A stretch of 64,000 nucleotides of DNA from Empedobacter brevis_A. GTDB lineage: Bacteria > Bacteroidota > Bacteroidia > Flavobacteriales > Weeksellaceae. How positions within the stretch are numbered: position 1 is the stretch's first letter; each line of letters starts with the position of its first letter. Shown piece by piece: positions 36,726-45,801 of the stretch. The translations under genes were made by a program, and so were the position numbers. The notes below the pieces were generated by a model. The model was not told the DNA's origin. It made no database searches and was given only the letters and a program-made list of their open reading frames with translations. The stretch spans positions 310,001 to 374,000 of the forward strand of contig NZ_CBCPHV010000002.1 in the NCBI RefSeq assembly GCF_965118635.1, given 5' to 3'.

Positions 36726-39700
36726 TTAGATTGAATTATTATGTTCAATTTCTTCTTGAGGTCGATCAAATTTAACTGGCTTAACTTTTTCTTGTAATGT
36801 TTGGAAAACAACAAACAATACAGGAATAACAAATACACCTAAAATTGTACCTACTAATAAACCAAATGCTGCTCCTGTTGCAACTGAACGGTTACCAGCA
36901 GATGATACTCCAGTAGCGAATACTAATGGCATCAATCCTAAAATAAATGCAAAAGATGTCATCAAAATTGGACGTAAACGAGCCTTAGCTCCATCTACAG
37001 CAGCTTGCACAATTGACATTCCATGTACACGTCTTTGTAAAGCGAACTCTACAATCAGAATGGCATTTTTGGCCAATAAACCAACTAACATAATCAAGGC
37101 AATTTGGAAATAGATGTTATTTTCTAATCCAGCTAACCATTGAGATAGATATGCTCCCATCATACCACATGGAACAGATAATAATACTGAGAATGGTAAA
37201 ATATAAGATTCATATTGAGCTGATAAAATGAAATACACGAAAATGATACATAAAGCAAAAATCATTACAGTTTGAGAACCTGAATTAATCTCTTCTCTTG
37301 TTAGACCTGTAAAGTCAGTACCATATGATGTTGACAATGTTTGTTCAGAAACTTGATTAATTGCTGCAATCGCATCTCCTGTAGAGAACCCTGGTTTTGG
37401 AGCACCATTAATATTAGCTGATGTAAATAAATTAAAACGATCAACAGAGTTAGGTCCATATACACGATTTAAGGTTACAAATTGTGAAATAGGCGTCATT
37501 AATCCCGAATTCGTTTTTACAAACATTTTATCTAAACTTGTTTCGTTTATACGATCTTCTGGTAAAGCCTGAATATACACACGGTATTGTTTACCAAAAC
37601 GAGTAAAGTCAGCTGCATATAGTCCTCCAATATATCCTTGTAAAGTTGAAAAAATAGAACTTACAGAAACACCCGATTGTTTTGCTCTTTCAATATTAAT
37701 ATCTATTTCATATTGAGGGAAACTTGTATTCAAAGAAGTTTGAGCATATAAAATTTCTGGACGTTGCATTAATGCCCCAATGTATTCTTTCGCTATTTTA
37801 TCAAAATCATTAATATCTCCACCTGTTTTATCTAATAATTTCAATTCAAAACCAGAAGATATACCGAAACCTGGAATTGATGGTGGTTGGAAGAAAATCA
37901 TTTGTGCATCAGGTAGCTGAGCTGCCGCAGCAAACAATTGACCAATAATTGATTGTACTGAAAGTTCATCCGTTGTACGTTCCTCAAATGGTTTTAATTT
38001 AATAAACATCATACCATAGTTAGAACCAGCACCAGAAATAATAGAGTTACCTGAGATAATTGTTGCTTTATCAAGTCCTTTGATATTTTTAATTTTATCT
38101 TGAAATTGTTTTTCAACTTCATATACACGGTCCATAGAAGCACCGGCTGGTAATTCAATATTACCAATAATAAATCCGTTATCCTCAGTTGGTACGAAAC
38201 CTGTTGGCATCACTTTTCCAATTCCCCAAATCCCTAAAGAACTTGCTATAATCAGTAAGAATGAAACCCATTTATGCTTAACTAAAAACTTGAATGAATT
38301 ACCATATTTATGCGTCATACTATTAAATGCAGCATTGAAAGCATCAAAAAATCTTTGTACAAAGTTTCTTTTTTGCTCTCCTTCTTGATGAGGTTTCAAG
38401 AATAATGCACATAATGCAGGTGATAAAGTCAAGGCATTTAATGCAGAAATTAAGATGGCAACGATTAACGTAATACCAAATTGCTTATAGAATACTCCTG
38501 TAGGACCTGAGATAAAGGTTACTGGAATGAAAACCGCACACATAACTAATGTAATAGAGATAATCGCTCCAGAAATTTCGTCCATGGCATTTTTCGTTGC
38601 ATCCATAGGCGCCTCGTGATGCGTTTCCATTCGTGCATGCACAGCTTCTACTACCACAATTGCATCATCCACCACAATACCAATGGCGAGAACTAAGGCA
38701 AATAACGTTAATAAGTTTAACGAGAATCCTGCCAAATTAAGGAAGAAGAATGTTCCAATAATCGATACTGGTACAGCAATTAATGGTACTAATGTTGAGC
38801 GGAAATCTTGTAAGAATATATAAACAACAATAAACACTAAAATGAACGCTTCTATCATTGTATGAACAACTTTAGAAATAGACGCATCTAAGAATGTGTT
38901 TGTATCCATCAAGATTGTATAAGAAACTCCTTCTGGTAATAATTTAGAAGCTTTTTCCAACTCAGCTCTTAAGTTTACAATAATTTCTTGAGCATTAGAT
39001 CCAGGTGTTTGATAAACAGCAAATACAGCAGAAGGATTACCATTCATAGCAGCACGTGCTGCATAAGATTGTGCTCCGAATTCTATATCTGCAACATCTT
39101 TTAATCTTAAAACTTGACCGTTTGGTAAAGCTTTAATAACAATATTACGATACTGATCTTCTGTTTTATAACGACCAGAATATGTAATTGTGTATTGGAA
39201 CGATTGTCCAGAGTTTTGTCCTAAAGAACCCGCAGCAGCTTCAAGAGATTCTTGAGATAAAGCAGCAGAGACTTCAGCCGGAACTAAACCATAACTAGCC
39301 ATACGAGAAGGATTCAACCAAATACGCATCGAATAAGTCATTGCTCCAAAAACAGTTGCGTCTCCAACTCCTCCAACACGCTTTAACTCTGGAATAATGT
39401 TAATATTTAAATAGTTTTGAAGAAAAATCTCGTCATACTTTGGATTTGTTGAATTTAAAGAAGCAAACATCAAAGCAGAAGTTTGTTGTTTCTGTGTAAC
39501 AACACCTGAGCGAGTTACTTCAGAAGGCAACAATGGTGTAGCTCTAGCCACACGATTTTGAACGTTTACTTGTGCAATATCTCCATCAATACCTGGTTTA
39601 AAAACAACATCGATAGATGCAGATCCATCATTGGAAGAAGTTGAAGATATATAATCCATTCCTTCTACTCCATTTACTTGTTCCTCAATAGGAATAATTA

Positions 39701-39881
39701 CGGACTCCATTACTGTTTTTGCATTGGCTCCTGGATAAGAAGCTGCAATTTTAACAGTTGCGGGCGCAATATCTGGATATTGAGTAACTGGAAGAGATAC
39801 AATCCCCAATATACCCAATATTAATATAATAATAGAAATTACCGTAGATAATACGGGTCTTTCAATAAATGTCTTTAACAT
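36726..39881 (-). CDS. RND multidrug efflux permease (HAE1/AcrB family)
   Basis: 1051 residues, full length, 12 membrane helices in two homologous halves with two large periplasmic loops. MLKTFIERPVLSTVISIIILILG at the N-terminus and, in TM4, GIVVDDAIVVVEAVHARME with the proton-relay aspartates. TM10 has FYILSAQYESY-like FVYFILSAQYESYILPFS. Proton-driven drug/bile/detergent export into the TolC-like duct. Specificity unknown. Middle gene of the operon. Confidence 0.93.
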   Translation of the reverse strand: MLKTFIERPVLSTVISIIILILGILGIVSLPVTQYPDIAPATVKIAASYPGANAKTVMESVIIPIEEQVNGVEGMDYISSTSSNDGSASIDVVFKPGIDGDIAQVNVQNRVARATPLLPSEVTRSGVVTQKQQTSALMFASLNSTNPKYDEIFLQNYLNINIIPELKRVGGVGDATVFGAMTYSMRIWLNPSRMASYGLVPAEVSAALSQESLEAAAGSLGQNSGQSFQYTITYSGRYKTEDQYRNIVIKALPNGQVLRLKDVADIEFGAQSYAARAAMNGNPSAVFAVYQTPGSNAQEIIVNLRAELEKASKLLPEGVSYTILMDTNTFLDASISKVVHTMIEAFILVFIVVYIFLQDFRSTLVPLIAVPVSIIGTFFFLNLAGFSLNLLTLFALVLAIGIVVDDAIVVVEAVHARMETHHEAPMDATKNAMDEISGAIISITLVMCAVFIPVTFISGPTGVFYKQFGITLIVAILISALNALTLSPALCALFLKPHQEGEQKRNFVQRFFDAFNAAFNSMTHKYGNSFKFLVKHKWVSFLLIIASSLGIWGIGKVMPTGFVPTEDNGFIIGNIELPAGASMDRVYEVEKQFQDKIKNIKGLDKATIISGNSIISGAGSNYGMMFIKLKPFEERTTDELSVQSIIGQLFAAAAQLPDAQMIFFQPPSIPGFGISSGFELKLLDKTGGDINDFDKIAKEYIGALMQRPEILYAQTSLNTSFPQYEIDINIERAKQSGVSVSSIFSTLQGYIGGLYAADFTRFGKQYRVYIQALPEDRINETSLDKMFVKTNSGLMTPISQFVTLNRVYGPNSVDRFNLFTSANINGAPKPGFSTGDAIAAINQVSEQTLSTSYGTDFTGLTREEINSGSQTVMIFALCIIFVYFILSAQYESYILPFSVLLSVPCGMMGAYLSQWLAGLENNIYFQIALIMLVGLLAKNAILIVEFALQRRVHGMSIVQAAVDGAKARLRPILMTSFAFILGLMPLVFATGVSSAGNRSVATGAAFGLLVGTILGVFVIPVLFVVFQTLQEKVKPVKFDRPQEEIEHNNSI

Positions 39882-39894
39882 ATCTATTTAAAAT

Positions 39895-41133
39895 TTAGAA
39901 TACAGTTTTTGTTGATTCTACGATTTTATCAAAATTAGCTGGTTCTGGTTTGATAGCTGATTTATCACGTAATTTTCCTACACCCTGTGCAACAACTTTG
40001 TCACCTTTTTTAACTCCATCTTTAACAACTGCCATATTATTTGCTCTTTCTAATACTGTAATTGGAGTTGCATAAGCAGTATCTTTTGTTACTTTGTAAA
40101 CATAAGTTAATCCTTGTTGTTCAAATGTTGCAGCTTCTGGTACCACTAAAACATCAACAAAAGTTTTTGGTACTCGAATTCGCCCAGAGTTTCCATTTGC
40201 TAAAATTTTAGCTTGATTACTGAAAATAACTCGGAAATCAATAGTTCCTGTTGTAGGGTTTATTTGACCTGTAACAGTTTGTATTTTTCCTTTTTCAGGA
40301 TAAGCATCTCCATTCGCTAATATTAATTCAACTGGTGGAATTTTATTCAATTTTTCTTTTAATGTAGTTCCTTCAGATTTTGAAATAAAATCTAAGTATT
40401 CTTTTTCATTCATTGAAAAATAAGCAAATACTCTACTTGTGTTTGAAACAGTCGTAATTGGAATTTGATCAGTAGGACCTACTAATGTTCCTTGACGAGA
40501 AGTAATTGATCCGATTACACCGCTAATAGGTGCACGAACAACAGAATAATCTACATTAGCTTGTGCTCCTTTAAAGTTAGCTTGCGCTTGTGTAACTCCT
40601 GCTTGTGCTTGAGATTTAGCAGCAACAGCTTGATTATAACTTGCTTGCGCTTTCGCTAAATTAGCTTTTGCAGTTTCTAATTGCACATTACTAATAATGT
40701 TTTTCTGTACTAGCGGAGTTAGTTTATCCACTTCAACCTGAGCTGCTTGCACTGATGCTTGAGCTGCACTTACATTTGCTTGTGCGGCTTTTACATTTGC
40801 TTGTGCTGCACCAACACCAGATTTTAATGCATCAGCATTTTGAGTTAAAACATTTGTTTCTAACTTAAATAAAGGCTGTCCAGCTTGTACATATTGCCCT
40901 TCGTCTACATAAACTTCTGTAATGTAACCTTGTATTTTTGCACGGACATCATTATTCACAATACCTTCTATACTTGCAGGATATTCATCATAACTATTCA
41001 CCACTTTCGTAGGTACATCAACTACCGGATAAGGTGTTGGACCTTGTGCTTGTTGAGCAGCAGCATCTTTCTTTCCACAAGAAGTCAAAGCCATTGCCAA
41101 AGCACCCACCATTATAACGTTAACGTTTTTCAT
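39895..41133 (-). CDS. RND efflux periplasmic adaptor subunit (AcrA family)
   Basis: 412 residues. Lipoprotein-type signal (ALTSCGKKD, Cys 19). Barrel-sandwich half-motif IQGYITEVYVDEGQYVQAGQPLFKL (about 67-91), a long alanine- and glutamine-rich coiled-coil hairpin (about 92-205; strongly repetitive AQANVKAAQANVSAAQASVQAAQ-like units), then the second lipoyl half and beta-barrel. It links the permease to the outer-membrane factor. 13 bp upstream of the permease gene. Confidence 0.92.
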   Translation of the reverse strand: MKNVNVIMVGALAMALTSCGKKDAAAQQAQGPTPYPVVDVPTKVVNSYDEYPASIEGIVNNDVRAKIQGYITEVYVDEGQYVQAGQPLFKLETNVLTQNADALKSGVGAAQANVKAAQANVSAAQASVQAAQVEVDKLTPLVQKNIISNVQLETAKANLAKAQASYNQAVAAKSQAQAGVTQAQANFKGAQANVDYSVVRAPISGVIGSITSRQGTLVGPTDQIPITTVSNTSRVFAYFSMNEKEYLDFISKSEGTTLKEKLNKIPPVELILANGDAYPEKGKIQTVTGQINPTTGTIDFRVIFSNQAKILANGNSGRIRVPKTFVDVLVVPEAATFEQQGLTYVYKVTKDTAYATPITVLERANNMAVVKDGVKKGDKVVAQGVGKLRDKSAIKPEPANFDKIVESTKTVF

Positions 41134-41140
41134 ATTATTT

Positions 41141-41635
41141 TTACTTATTTTCTAGTTGTATTTTATTGATTTTTTGTATTGTATCTTCTAATATCACTTT
41201 TGTTTGATTAAGATGCTCCAAATAGATGTCAACGACTCTATGATCAACATTTTTAGAAAGTGTATTATTGGCTATTTTATATTCTTTTATTCGGTTCGTG
41301 TATCCTATATCTTGAGAAATCATTTCATATAGAAACTCTAATTTCTCTATCAAATGGTTAAAATTTAATCTAAAATATCTTTTTTTAGAATTAATCTTAT
41401 TTATATATTCGATATGTTTCATCGATAGTAAGTAATTGATCGAACTTGATAAAGAGCTTTTACTTACCTTAAAAACTTCAAGAAGTTCCTCGAAGGTAAA
41501 ACCTTCATCATTGGATTCTAAAATCATATAAGTTTGTAACTTAGCTGTTAATGGAGGAAACTTATATGTCTTCTCTAAAAACACACTAAAACAACAAAAT
41601 AGATCAGAATTACATGCTTGATTTGTTATATTCAT
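41141..41635 (-). CDS. GbsR/MarR-type winged-helix regulator of the efflux operon
   Basis: 164 residues from the ATG at 41635. A TTG nine codons further upstream lies within the -7 element and was rejected. Winged-helix DNA-binding segment LQTYMILESNDEGFTFEELLEVFKVSKSSLSSSINYLLSMKHIEYI (about residues 34-80), then a helical dimerisation tail. Family members act as repressors of osmolyte or efflux genes. First gene of the operon (adaptor starts 7 bp downstream), with a perfect 9-bp inverted repeat over its own promoter, so autorepression relieved by pump substrates is likely. Confidence 0.85.
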   Translation of the reverse strand: MNITNQACNSDLFCCFSVFLEKTYKFPPLTAKLQTYMILESNDEGFTFEELLEVFKVSKSSLSSSINYLLSMKHIEYINKINSKKRYFRLNFNHLIEKLEFLYEMISQDIGYTNRIKEYKIANNTLSKNVDHRVVDIYLEHLNQTKVILEDTIQKINKIQLENK

Positions 41636-41659
41636 AATGTGTATGTCTGCAAAACGAGG

Positions 41660-41667
41660 CAAATATA
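41660..41667 (-). promoter_or_regulatory. -7 element of the efflux operon
   Basis: Minus strand TATATTTG followed by C, full TAnnTTTG match, 24 bp before the regulator ATG. Confidence 0.55.
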
Positions 41668-41671
41668 AAAC

Positions 41672-41699
41672 AGTTAGTTCGGTTTAAACAGAACTAACT
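41672..41699. promoter_or_regulatory. Candidate operator of the GbsR/MarR-type regulator
   Basis: AGTTAGTTC (41672-41680), 10 bp, GAACTAACT (41691-41699): perfect 9-bp arms, lying just upstream of the -7 element and covering the expected -33 position. Half-site spacing of 19 bp fits a winged-helix dimer. Confidence 0.7.
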
Positions 41700-41749
41700 A
41701 TAATTTTTTCGATATTTAACAATAAATTAAATTAATAATTTGTTAATTC

Positions 41750-41764
41750 ATCGTTTTAAACGAT
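41750..41764. promoter_or_regulatory. 15-bp palindrome upstream of the efflux operon
   Basis: ATCGTTT-T-AAACGAT, perfect 7-bp arms, 83 bp upstream of the efflux -7 element. Could be a second regulator site; no partner identified. Confidence 0.35.
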
Positions 41765-41854
41765 AACAAAAAACAGACCAAAAACCACTTATAATAAATA
41801 CTTTAGGAAGAAAATAGATGTATTATTATGAAGGAATAGAGAACATTATCCTAT

Positions 41855-42415
41855 TTACCCAAGATGAAAAGAAATAGGTGTTTTCTTTAAAAAATTGTTA
41901 ATTTTTTCAATATCGTTTTCGTAATCATACTTTAGATCATCATGAAATTTGTCAAAAAGTGATTGAATCAATTTCAGTCTACCTAATTGATATTTGTACA
42001 ATCTTTCTGCATTAGTACCTGTTGTATAAGTTTCAAAAAGATAAGGATAACGATCGAAAGATTCTAGAATTATATCTTTTCTCAAATCAAATTCTGATAC
42101 TTTGTCTCTTGTGATTTTTGTATGATAATTTACGATTCCACTTAAAGTTTTAAGCGTTAACAACAATTGATGATGACTTCTATTTATATTAATCTGATTG
42201 ATTAAGTTATTTGATTCATTAAACTGAAAATCAATCTTATCTTGAATTATTTTTATTCTCTCTCGCAAATCACTTTCATCTTCTAATAATTGAAAATGTA
42301 AATGTTCTACTAAGGTTTTATCTTTATTAATAAGACGTAAAAGAAGTCTATCTTTTTCTTTAGATGGAAGATCTAAAATAGCGATTTTCAATTCAGGAAC
42401 ATCTTTCAGATTCAT
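41855..42415 (-). CDS. Hypothetical helical protein, 186 residues
   Basis: Soluble, charged, predominantly helical and coiled-coil-like (PSKEKDRLLLRLINKDKTLVEHL, ESDLRERIKIIQDKIDFQF). Family not recognised. Flanked by AT-rich gaps, so probably monocistronic. No link to its neighbours is visible. Confidence 0.65.
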   Translation of the reverse strand: MNLKDVPELKIAILDLPSKEKDRLLLRLINKDKTLVEHLHFQLLEDESDLRERIKIIQDKIDFQFNESNNLINQININRSHHQLLLTLKTLSGIVNYHTKITRDKVSEFDLRKDIILESFDRYPYLFETYTTGTNAERLYKYQLGRLKLIQSLFDKFHDDLKYDYENDIEKINNFLKKTPISFHLG

Positions 42416-42624
42416 ATGTTTTTAGTTTATTGCTAGCTTGCTTAAAAATACAAAATTATTCTAGAAAATTTACTTTATTCTAAACGAACAAATAGATAAA
42501 AAGAATTGATGTAAAGATGGATAATATTGTGACTGAATATCAAATTCTCAACAAAAAGAAAATTATTTATCAAATTCTTAACAAAAGTTATTGATATTAA
42601 ATGTAATTCGTGATTTATAATGCG

Positions 42625-42632
42625 TACTTTTG
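42625..42632 (+). promoter_or_regulatory. Candidate -7 element for the J-domain/KTSC gene
   Basis: TACTTTTG followed by C, full TAnnTTTG match, 24 bp before the ATG at 42656. It overlaps an earlier in-frame ATG (42620), which rules that start out. Confidence 0.55.
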
Positions 42633-42655
42633 CATTCCGAAAAAAGGATTATATT

Positions 42656-43102
42656 ATGAAAAGCGTTGTAGAACACAGAAAATTACTTGGAGTTGATAAA
42701 AATGTAACTCTAAAAGAGTTGAAAACAATTTACAGAAATACGATGAAAGATGCGCATCCTGATAAATTTATCAATGACGAAGCAGGTAAACTAGAAGCTG
42801 AAGAAAAAAGTAAAGTTGTGATCGAAGCTTACCACTTTTTAGTAAGTATAAATCCTGAAACACACGAAAAAAATAAAGCAGAATACACAACTACAACGAC
42901 AAAATCTAACATTCATGACTTTTATATGGATGAACAAATTTTGAAAGTAGAGCATTTAGATGGAAATCATTATGAATATTTCGGTGTTCCTAAAAATACG
43001 TACATTAAAATGGTAAATTCTGATTCTCCAAGCCGTTTTGCTAGAAGACATATCTATGGAAAATTTACACATAGAAAAGCTGGAGAAGTTATAAAAGAAT
43101 AA
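42656..43102 (+). CDS. J-domain protein fused to KTSC domain
   Basis: 148 residues. Residues about 1-72 are a J domain: KLLGVDKNVTLKELKTIYRNTMKDAHPDKF with the HPD motif about residues 34-36, and the helix IEAYHFLVSINPETHEKN. After a Thr-rich linker, residues about 93-140 are a KTSC domain: HYEYFGVPKNTYIKMVNSDSPSRFARRHIYGKF. Start chosen at 42656 because the promoter covers 42620. J domains stimulate DnaK; KTSC domains are small and poorly characterised. The fusion suggests recruitment of DnaK to whatever KTSC binds, which is inference. Confidence 0.85.
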   Translation: MKSVVEHRKLLGVDKNVTLKELKTIYRNTMKDAHPDKFINDEAGKLEAEEKSKVVIEAYHFLVSINPETHEKNKAEYTTTTTKSNIHDFYMDEQILKVEHLDGNHYEYFGVPKNTYIKMVNSDSPSRFARRHIYGKFTHRKAGEVIKE

Positions 43103-43118
43103 TTACCGAAACAATATA

Positions 43119-43159
43119 GCATAAAAAAAACCACTTCAATGAAGTGGTTTTTTTTATGC
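43119..43159. terminator. Bidirectional terminator
   Basis: 20-bp arms (43119-43138 and 43140-43159) built around CCACTTC/GAAGTGG with flanking A and T runs. Serves the J-domain gene and the convergent polyamine operon. Confidence 0.9.
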
Positions 43160-43173
43160 TTAATATATTCTAA

Positions 43174-44148
43174 TTAGTTTCCTAAAATGTAATTGAAAAT
43201 CAATGGAGCAACAATAGTTGCATCAGATTCAATCATGTATTTTGGAGTATCAACATCTAATTTACCCCAAGTAATTTTCTCATTTGGAACAGCTCCCGAA
43301 TAAGATCCGTAAGATGTTGTAGAATCAGAGATTTGACAGAAATATGCCCAGAAAGGAACATCTGTCCATTCTAAATCTTGATACATCATTGGCACAACAC
43401 AAATTGGGAAATCTCCAGAGATACCACCAGCAACTTGGAAGAAACCTACACCTTTACCATCAGAATTTGCACGATACCATTCTGTTAAGTAAATCATGTA
43501 TTCAATTCCAGATTTTACTGTAGAAGCTTTTAAATTACCTTTGATTACGTTAGAAGCAAAAATATTTCCTGTTGTAGAATCTTCCCAACCTGGACAAACG
43601 ATAGGTAAATTTTTCTCTGCAGCTGCTACAATCCAAGAATCTTTAGGATCAATTTCATAATATTGTTCTAAAACACGAGAATTTACAACTTGATATAAGA
43701 ATTCGTGTGGTAAATAACGCTCACCTTTTTCTTCTGCAGCATGCCAAACATGTTCCAAATGCTCTTGTAAACGACGGAAAGCTTCCTCTTCTGGAATACA
43801 AGTATCTGTAACACGGTTGAAGTGTGTATCTAATAATTCGCGTTCTTGTTCTGGAGTTAAATCGCGATAATTTGGAATTCTTTTATAATGAGAATGCGCA
43901 ACTAAATTCATTACATCTTCTTCTAAATTCGCTCCTGTACAAGAAATAATATGTACTTTATCTTGACGAATCATTTCAGCTAATGAAATTCCTAATTCAG
44001 CAGTAGACATAGCTCCACCCAAAGAAATTAACATTTTTCCACCTTCTAATAAGTGCTGTTCATATCCTTTTGCCGCATCTACTAAAGCAGCTGCATTAAA
44101 GTGTCTATAGTTATGTTCTATAAACTGACTGATTGGTCCTTTACTCAT
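43174..44148 (-). CDS. Deoxyhypusine synthase-like protein (polyamine-related)
   Basis: 324 residues. The Rossmann-like core matches deoxyhypusine/homospermidine synthases: LISLGGAMSTAELGISLAEMI (NAD site), HIISCTGANLEEDVMNLVAHSHY, GNIFASNVIKGNL, and SYGSYSGAVPNEKITWGKL near the C-terminus. By eye, the catalytic lysine of the eukaryotic enzyme (GGGVVKHH) aligns with glycine in VAGGISGDFP (about residue 245), so the covalent imine step may not occur. Bacteria lack eIF5A, so a polyamine product such as homospermidine or spermidine is more likely. Second gene of the speA operon (29 bp apart). Confidence 0.85.
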   Translation of the reverse strand: MSKGPISQFIEHNYRHFNAAALVDAAKGYEQHLLEGGKMLISLGGAMSTAELGISLAEMIRQDKVHIISCTGANLEEDVMNLVAHSHYKRIPNYRDLTPEQERELLDTHFNRVTDTCIPEEEAFRRLQEHLEHVWHAAEEKGERYLPHEFLYQVVNSRVLEQYYEIDPKDSWIVAAAEKNLPIVCPGWEDSTTGNIFASNVIKGNLKASTVKSGIEYMIYLTEWYRANSDGKGVGFFQVAGGISGDFPICVVPMMYQDLEWTDVPFWAYFCQISDSTTSYGSYSGAVPNEKITWGKLDVDTPKYMIESDATIVAPLIFNYILGN

Positions 44149-44177
44149 TTTATTTGTTTTTTTATTATTAAAATTAA

Positions 44178-45560
44178 TTATTTATAGCCTAAAGTATTCA
44201 AAACATCTTGATGTGTTTGCTCTTCAGAATATACTTTTGTATTATAATTCTCATCAATCAAAATATACTTCGGTTGAGGAATTAAACAGTGATTAATTCC
44301 ACCAAAACCACTAATATTATCTTGATATGCTCCTGTATTAAAGAAGCCAATGTACAAAGGTTTTGCTTGATCGTATTTTGGAAGATAAATAGCATTTACA
44401 TGTTGTTCTGAATTGTAATAATCATCAGAATCACATGTTAAACCTCCTAATAATACACGTTCATATCTATCGTACCAACGATTGATTGGCAACATTACAA
44501 ATCGTTTCGAGATTGCCCAAGCATCTGGCAAAGTTGTCATAAAAGAAGAATCGATCATGTCCCAATATTCTTTATCATTTTGTTTCTTTTGATAAAGAAT
44601 TTTATAAATAACGCCTCCACTTTCTCCTACTGTAAACGAACCAAATTCTGTAAAAATATTTGGAACAGGAATTCCTTCTTCTTCACAAATCATTTTTATT
44701 TGTAACAAAATTTCTTTTGCCATATATTGGTAATCGTACTCGAAATTCAACGAATTTTTGATCGGGAATCCTCCTCCAATATTCAAACTATCTAATTCTG
44801 GACAAACTTTCTTAAGGTTTACATAAACTCTTAAACATTTTGTCAACTCGTTCCAATAATATGAATTGTCTTTAATTCCTGTGTTGATGAAGAAATGAAG
44901 CATTTTTAATTTTATGCGTTCATTTGGTTTTACCATTGTTTGATAAAATGGCACAATATCTTTGTATCCAATTCCTAAACGAGAAGTATAAAATTCAAAT
45001 TTTGGTTCTTCTTCTGAAGCGATACGAATTCCGATTTCAAAATCACCTTCAATTGCTTCCGAAAACAAATCTACTTCTTCATAGTTATCAATTACTGTGA
45101 TTGTTTTACGATGACCATTGTTAACTAAACGAGCAATGTTTTCTACATATTCTTCACGTTTGAAACCGTTGCAAATCACATATTGATCATCTGTAATTAA
45201 TCCTTCTTTAATCAAATTTTCGACAATATTAATATCGAATGCAGAAGATGTTTCGATATGGATATCGTTTTTTAATGCTTCGCCTAAAATGTGACGAAAG
45301 TGAGAACTTTTTGTACAATAACAATAATTGTAAGTTCCTTCATAGTTTAACTCTTCACGCGCTTTTTCAAACCAACCTTTTGCTTTCTGAATATTTTGTG
45401 AAATTTTTGGTAAATAAGTAAACTTTAATGGCGTTCCATGTTCTTCGACTAATGCTTTTAAGTCGATTCCATTAAATTTTAAGTACTCTCCATCTAATTC
45501 AAATTCATCTTGTGGAAAGTCAAATGATTGCGTGATTAAATCTATGTATTTAGTTTTCAT
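44178..45560 (-). CDS. speA: Arginine decarboxylase (short, Bacteroidota-type SpeA)
   Basis: 460 residues, against about 630-660 in E. coli. PLP-dependent alanine-racemase-fold decarboxylase: the PLP lysine in YNYCYCTKSSHFRHIL (about residue 84), HFFINTGIKDN (about 222), NIGGGFPI (about 257), EFGSFTVGESGGVIYK (about 299) and LGGLTCDSDDYY (about 378, substrate cysteine and aspartates). Produces agmatine from arginine for polyamine synthesis. Alternative: another diamine decarboxylase of the fold. The usual agmatinase gene is not between this gene and the deoxyhypusine synthase homologue. A long structured leader precedes it. Confidence 0.88.
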   Translation of the reverse strand: MKTKYIDLITQSFDFPQDEFELDGEYLKFNGIDLKALVEEHGTPLKFTYLPKISQNIQKAKGWFEKAREELNYEGTYNYCYCTKSSHFRHILGEALKNDIHIETSSAFDINIVENLIKEGLITDDQYVICNGFKREEYVENIARLVNNGHRKTITVIDNYEEVDLFSEAIEGDFEIGIRIASEEEPKFEFYTSRLGIGYKDIVPFYQTMVKPNERIKLKMLHFFINTGIKDNSYYWNELTKCLRVYVNLKKVCPELDSLNIGGGFPIKNSLNFEYDYQYMAKEILLQIKMICEEEGIPVPNIFTEFGSFTVGESGGVIYKILYQKKQNDKEYWDMIDSSFMTTLPDAWAISKRFVMLPINRWYDRYERVLLGGLTCDSDDYYNSEQHVNAIYLPKYDQAKPLYIGFFNTGAYQDNISGFGGINHCLIPQPKYILIDENYNTKVYSEEQTHQDVLNTLGYK

Positions 45561-45801
45561 TATGCTTTATAAATGTTACGTGTGTTATTAATTCTAAAAA
45601 TTTTGCGAGAAAAAATTTAGGGTATTACAGACGTATTGCATAATACACATTGCGAAGCAATAAAGGGAAAGAATAATTCTTAGATTCTTTTCTATTCATT
45701 AAAACTACTGCGTTTAAGCTCTTTCTGTTCTCAACGCTTTCGTATAAAAGGTTAAAACTCATCAACTTTTTTTATTAAAAAAATTATAAAAATACTTGAC
45801 G
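45561..45801 (-). promoter_or_regulatory. Long 5' leader of speA with alternative hairpins
   Basis: About 235 nt between the -7 element and the speA ATG. On the minus strand, hairpin A is ATTGC-TTC-GCAAT (plus positions 45649-45661) and hairpin B is GTATT-ATGC-AATAC (45633-45646). The left arm of A (TATTGC, 45657-45662) can instead pair with GCAATA inside B (45634-45639), so the two states exclude each other. Both lie over the last dozen codons of the upstream ORF, the arrangement of a translation-controlled attenuator. Confidence 0.5.
45625..45762 (-). CDS. Candidate 45-residue leader peptide upstream of speA
   Basis: ATG at 45762 to TAA at 45625, 45 codons, unbroken in a region otherwise non-coding. 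It begins MSFNLLYESVENRKS and ends RNVYYAIRL; it is basic (five Arg, three Lys) with Leu and Tyr clustered near the C-terminus. It starts about 35 nt after the predicted transcription start and stops 64 nt before speA. The placement over alternative hairpins suggests a regulatory nascent peptide that senses arginine or polyamines, comparable in layout to SpeFL of E. coli. No Shine-Dalgarno sequence, as usual in this phylum. Could still be a chance ORF. Confidence 0.45.
   Translation of the reverse strand: MSFNLLYESVENRKSLNAVVLMNRKESKNYSFPLLLRNVYYAIRL

Noticed and set aside
42620..42655. Earlier ATG start for the J-domain/KTSC protein
   Set aside because: It lies upstream of and across the TACTTTTG promoter element, so it would not be in the transcript.
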